From positions 30,268-94,267 of the forward strand of contig NZ_AUMT01000015.1 of assembly GCF_000430825.1 (NCBI RefSeq): 64,000 bases of DNA. Reading direction: 5' to 3'. The stretch comes from Chryseobacterium daeguense DSM 19388 (lineage in GTDB: Bacteria; Bacteroidota; Bacteroidia; Flavobacteriales; Weeksellaceae). Shown here piece by piece: positions 61,051-64,000 of the stretch (its first letter is position 1; each line of letters starts with the position of its first letter). Both the position numbers and the translations under genes were made by a program. The notes beneath the pieces are model-generated. The model had not been told where the DNA came from. It ran no database searches and saw only the letters and a program-made list of their open reading frames with translations.

Positions 61051-62298
61051 ATGAGCGCAATAGAATTCAACCAATTGTGGAAAGAAAAATTACTGAACCG
61101 TTTTCTAAGTTATGTAAAAATATACTCAACCAGCGATGCTGAAAGTGAAACAACACCTTCTACGGAAAGACAGTGGGACATCGCAAAATACATTGTGGAA
61201 GAGCTGAAAACGATCGGTCTGGAAGATGTTTCGATTGATGACAACGGGTATATCATGGGTTATGTGCCTTCCAATCTTGAAAATGATGACAGGCCTACAA
61301 TTGGATTTATTTCACATTATGACACTTCACCGGATTTCAGCGGGGAAAATGTAAAGCCGCAGGTGTGGGAGAACTACGATGGAAGTGATCTGGTGCTAAA
61401 CCAGGCTACCGGATTTACCTTATCCTCTTCAAAATTTGAAAGCTTAAAAAAATATATAGGCCAGACTTTAATTACTACGGACGGGAATACGCTTCTTGGA
61501 GCAGACGACAAGGCCGGCTGTGCAGAGATTGTAACGGCTGCAGAATACCTTATTGCCCATCCTGAAATCAAGCATGGAAGAATTGCCGTTGGATTTACAC
61601 CTGATGAGGAAATCGGAAGAGGAGCGCACAAATTTGATGTGGCAAAATTCGGAGCAGAATTCGCTTATACCATGGATGGCGGAGAAGTGGGAGAACTTGA
61701 ATATGAGAACTTTAACGCAGCCGGAGCTGTTGTAAAAATTCACGGATTGAGTGTTCACCCCGGTTACGCCTACGGAAAGATGGTAAATGCTGCTTTACTG
61801 GCTTCAGAATTTGCCCAAATGCTTCCTGCCAATGAAACTCCCGCGACTACGAAAGGTTTTGACGGGTTTTATCATTTGATGGATATCAATGCAGATATCT
61901 CTGAAGCTAAATTGCAATATATTATCCGTGACCACGATGCTGATAAATTTGAGGCAAGAAAAAAATTCATGGAAGAAAAAGTGGCGGAATTTAATCAAAA
62001 GCACGGGGCGGGAACCGCTGAAATTGAGATTAAAGAGCAATACAGAAATATGAAGCAGCAGTTCGAAGGAAAAATGCACATCATAGATCTTGCAGCAGAG
62101 GCTATGAAAGAAGCCGGAATAGAGCCTAAAATAAAGGCCATCAGAGGAGGCACGGATGGCGCACAATTATCCTACATGGGATTACCTTGTCCTAATATTT
62201 TTGCGGGGGGAATTAATTTCCACGGACCTTATGAATATGTAGCGCTGGAGAGCATGGAAAAGGCGGTTGAGGTGATTCTAAATATTGTGAAGGCGTAA
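61051..62298 (+). CDS. pepT: Tripeptide aminopeptidase PepT
   Basis: 415 residues from ATG 61051 (a TTG 30 bp upstream is also in frame but overlaps the promoter box). M20 metallopeptidase: metal-binding motifs SHYDTSPDFSG near residue 88, LGADDKAGCAEIV near 150, DEEIGRGAHKF near 185 and MDGGEVGELEYE near 208, all with the expected Asp/Glu/His ligands. Removes N-terminal residues from tripeptides in the cytoplasm. Complements the DPP7-type peptidase for peptide use. Single gene with its own terminator. Confidence 0.94.
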   Translation: MSAIEFNQLWKEKLLNRFLSYVKIYSTSDAESETTPSTERQWDIAKYIVEELKTIGLEDVSIDDNGYIMGYVPSNLENDDRPTIGFISHYDTSPDFSGENVKPQVWENYDGSDLVLNQATGFTLSSSKFESLKKYIGQTLITTDGNTLLGADDKAGCAEIVTAAEYLIAHPEIKHGRIAVGFTPDEEIGRGAHKFDVAKFGAEFAYTMDGGEVGELEYENFNAAGAVVKIHGLSVHPGYAYGKMVNAALLASEFAQMLPANETPATTKGFDGFYHLMDINADISEAKLQYIIRDHDADKFEARKKFMEEKVAEFNQKHGAGTAEIEIKEQYRNMKQQFEGKMHIIDLAAEAMKEAGIEPKIKAIRGGTDGAQLSYMGLPCPNIFAGGINFHGPYEYVALESMEKAVEVILNIVKA

Positions 62299-62376
62299 AA
62301 TTATGAAAAAATTATGGTTTTTTTTTCTTTTATTTTTAAAATCTTAAGAAGAATAATCTGATTTTGACGATAATAA

Positions 62377-62408
62377 AAACCCACTGCAATTGCGGTGGGT
62401 TTTGTTTT
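62377..62408 (+). terminator. Terminator of pepT
   Basis: 12-bp stem AAACCCACTGCA / TGCGGTGGGTTT with one GU pair and a short AT loop, then TGTTTTTAA. The gap from here to 62503 holds nothing else recognised. Confidence 0.8.
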
Positions 62409-62502
62409 TAATATTACAGACAGAGATTGCCTTTCTCGTGTCAATTTGTGTTATTGCTGAAATATCCTCTTGGAAAAGGTTGCCCTTAAGATGCTCTTAT
62501 TA

Positions 62503-62790
62503 TTATTTTCTAACCTCAACTTTCTCAATCTTGTTGCTGTTATCTTCTTTAGGGTTTGTTAAATCATCATATAACATATAAAAAGACATTATTACAACAA
62601 ATATTCCTAAACACATTCCAACTATTGAGCGCCAATATTCCATTCTTTTTAAGTTATTTTCCGGTATAGGTTCAATATCCTTTTTGCTATATGATTTAAA
62701 AAGTAAATACATACATATGAAAAGAACAACACCAATAAAAAAAGTAATAAAAAACTTAACTACAAAATGTTCTTCTAAATATTCATCCAT
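62503..62790 (-). CDS. Small two-TM protein, candidate immunity protein for the Rhs toxin
   Basis: 95 residues with two transmembrane helices (about residues 10-31 and 54-74) and a basic/acidic tail. It starts 8 bp after the Rhs C-terminal gene on the same strand, the place where immunity genes sit in Rhs toxin systems. No homology recognised. A membrane-located immunity protein would fit a toxin acting on or through the inner membrane (inference). Confidence 0.5.
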   Translation of the reverse strand: MDEYLEEHFVVKFFITFFIGVVLFICMYLLFKSYSKKDIEPIPENNLKRMEYWRSIVGMCLGIFVVIMSFYMLYDDLTNPKEDNSNKIEKVEVRK

Positions 62791-62798
62791 TTTTAATT

Positions 62799-63701
62799 TT
62801 ATTTAAATTTTTCTAACTTAATTGCTTCATTTAGTCTTTGCTTATCAGCTTCTTTCTGTCGCTGCCTTTGAACTTCTAAATCTCTCGCTTTATCTAAAGC
62901 TTTATCATTTCCAATTTTATAAATTGTTCCTGCCATTTTATCACTTGTTCTTGTAGTTAATTTATTAATTCCACTCCCAAATCCGGCAGTAACTGCAAAA
63001 ATTGCCATTCTAGTATAAGCAGAGTTATTCTTACCTTCTCTAAAATCCATGGCTACGTTCATAGCTGTGGAAACACCCCCTATAATTTCTCCAGCTAACA
63101 ATAGGGATCCTCCCGTACCTCCGGATGGAATAAAGGATGCTGCACCTGCAACATCAAGACCTATACTTGTCCACTCCATGACATCAGCAATTGTTCTTAA
63201 TGTTTGGTGTTCGTACTCTAATCTAGTTTCCCTGCTTCCTGAAGCATAATGTACACCGTCTGGAGTTACCATAATCCGTCCATCTTGAGAGGTATGCTCG
63301 CGATTTATCCAGTCTGTAACTGTTCCGTCCGGGTTTAATAATACTCCCCAATGTGGAGTTCCATTAGAGCTGTTTTCAATAATAGGAATACTTCTTTCTC
63401 CGCTACCATCTAAATGTGAATATCCAGCTACATGATCACTCCCATCAAACCATTTATAATTTCCTGTTTCTGTATTTCTATACCAATCATATGGTTGCCT
63501 TCCATCAGGATCAATATACTTTATCGGATTATTAAAGCTGTAAACGTACGGCGACCAGCTCGGCATCTTCTCCGCGAGCGGATCGACATTCAACCAAAGA
63601 GAAACCCTCGGATTGTAATACCTGGCACCATAATACATATATCCCGTTTCTGCATCAAGTTCTTTACCATTAAACTTATACGGACTGTAATGAACTTGCA
63701 A
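62799..63701 (-). CDS. Rhs C-terminal tip with unrecognised toxin domain, cut at 5' by an IS
   Basis: About 297 residues of native sequence. Residues near the start are the Rhs core end (YKFNGKELDAETGYMYYGAR, then NNPIKYIDPDGR), the usual junction to a variable toxin. The toxin part (about 230 residues) has a hydrophobic pre-toxin segment (near residues 172-215, rich in Gly/Ala/Ser) and a very basic helical C-terminus (KARDLEVQRQRQKEADKQ). I do not recognise its catalytic class. In the minus direction the frame begins TTG 63701 just inside the IS end, preceded by a TAG, so no complete Rhs is made here; the rest of the gene is expected beyond the IS or lost. Orphan tips like this can serve as a reservoir for toxin exchange. 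Confidence 0.75.
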   Translation of the reverse strand: MQVHYSPYKFNGKELDAETGYMYYGARYYNPRVSLWLNVDPLAEKMPSWSPYVYSFNNPIKYIDPDGRQPYDWYRNTETGNYKWFDGSDHVAGYSHLDGSGERSIPIIENSSNGTPHWGVLLNPDGTVTDWINREHTSQDGRIMVTPDGVHYASGSRETRLEYEHQTLRTIADVMEWTSIGLDVAGAASFIPSGGTGGSLLLAGEIIGGVSTAMNVAMDFREGKNNSAYTRMAIFAVTAGFGSGINKLTTRTSDKMAGTIYKIGNDKALDKARDLEVQRQRQKEADKQRLNEAIKLEKFK

Positions 63702-64000
63702 CTATTTTTGAGACAAAATTTATATACTCTTTATGCTACATTTTTAGATTGATTAGACATTAAATTTTGATACTCTCTTATGGTTAAATTTCCTAAAGCT
63801 GAATGCCTTCTCTGGGTGTTGTAAAATGTTTCTATATATTCAAACACAGAGTTTTTGGCGTGGTCTCTAGTTTCATATTTATTTTGATAGACAAGTTCGG
63901 TTTTCAGAGTTTTGAAAAAACTCTCCGCTACAGCATTATCATAGCAATTTCCCTTTCCACTCATACTTCGGGTAATATTTTTCCCGACTATTGACGTAAA
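63691..64000 (-). mobile_element. IS3-family insertion sequence, partial at the window edge
   Basis: The likely IS end begins TGAACTTGCAACTATTTTTG at 63691 (TG terminus as in IS3 elements). The element includes the orfB C-terminal part and continues past base 64000. It lies just upstream of the Rhs tip on the same strand and interrupts it. Confidence 0.6.
63731..64000 (-). CDS. IS3-family transposase OrfB, C-terminal part
   Basis: Open from the window edge; the visible 90 residues end the DDE integrase domain: [18 protein letters not shown] (near the end of the catalytic core, with the DNA-binding Glu region), [10 protein letters not shown], and [13 protein letters not shown], then a short tail. 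The rest of orfB and orfA lie outside the window. No defect is seen in the visible part. Confidence 0.88.
   Translation of the reverse strand, partial: FTSIVGKNITRSMSGKGNCYDNAVAESFFKTLKTELVYQNKYETRDHAKNSVFEYIETFYNTQRRHSALGNLTIREYQNLMSNQSKNVA

Noticed and set aside
62303..62347. Possible 14-codon ORF (MKKLWFFFLLFLKS) after pepT
   Set aside because: Too short and hydrophobic only because of a poly-T tract; no stop/start or conservation evidence visible.

Overview
The window is a chromosomal segment of a Bacteroidota bacterium of class Flavobacteriia, most likely a Chryseobacterium-type member of the Weeksellaceae. This is inferred from gldH next to a RicT/PSP1 gene, several proteins with type IX secretion (T9SS) C-terminal sorting domains, an alternative complex III (ACIII) operon, GLPGLI, DUF3078 and DUF6080 families, an S46 dipeptidyl-peptidase, AT-rich intergenic DNA, and promoter boxes of the Bacteroidota type (TTG about 19 bp before TAnnTTTG). 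I saw no rRNA, tRNA or CRISPR array. No gap between genes exceeds about 300 bp.

Layout. 1-7.3 kb: ricT (partial), gldH and a class A penicillin-binding protein overlap or abut, then selO, a T9SS-secreted adhesin-like protein and a DUF6080 membrane protein. 7.4-16.6 kb: a SPOR protein diverges from the six-gene ACIII operon actABCDEF, the quinol-oxidising part of the respiratory chain. 16.7-21 kb: two unknown exported proteins, apt, a YfgM-like TPR protein and ribH. 21-25 kb: an LTA-synthase-like sulfatase, a YpfJ-type zinc peptidase and a GLPGLI protein. 25.3-29.9 kb: the suf Fe-S assembly operon (A-type carrier, sufB, sufC, sufD), interrupted by a four-helix-bundle gene between long inverted repeats. 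30-43.8 kb: housekeeping and membrane genes (DUF3078, rhomboid, dprA, gdhA, YkgJ, Kir-type channel, truncated globin, chaA-type and NhaP-type antiporters, AlkD-like protein, hflX), many overlapping by one base.

44-48.3 kb is an accessory surface cluster: an orphan LytTR regulator whose receiver carries Glu in place of the phospho-acceptor Asp, a 20-bp-period direct repeat that looks like its operator, then a T9SS protein, a large Gly/Asn-rich protein broken near its 5' end by a frameshifting deletion, and a small exported protein. 48.4-52.8 kb: META lipoprotein, DPP7-type S46 peptidase, comM. 53-56 kb: an ECF sigma factor, a membrane-anchored partner with a beta-barrel-like C-terminus and a T9SS protein in one operon. 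56-62.3 kb: a DUF4840-like lipoprotein, small soluble proteins including CsaA, an exonuclease and SufT, a sulfurtransferase, HMG-CoA lyase and pepT.

62.5-64 kb is mobile or polymorphic DNA: an Rhs C-terminal tip with an unrecognised toxin domain, a candidate immunity gene 8 bp downstream, and an IS3-family element that cut off the rest of the Rhs gene. Five diverged inverted repeats bounded by TGTCA/TGACA lie in intergenic gaps across the window. The items most worth following are the inverted-repeat-bounded gene in the suf operon, the pseudo-receiver with its putative operator, the sigma/anti-sigma/barrel operon and the Rhs toxin-immunity pair.
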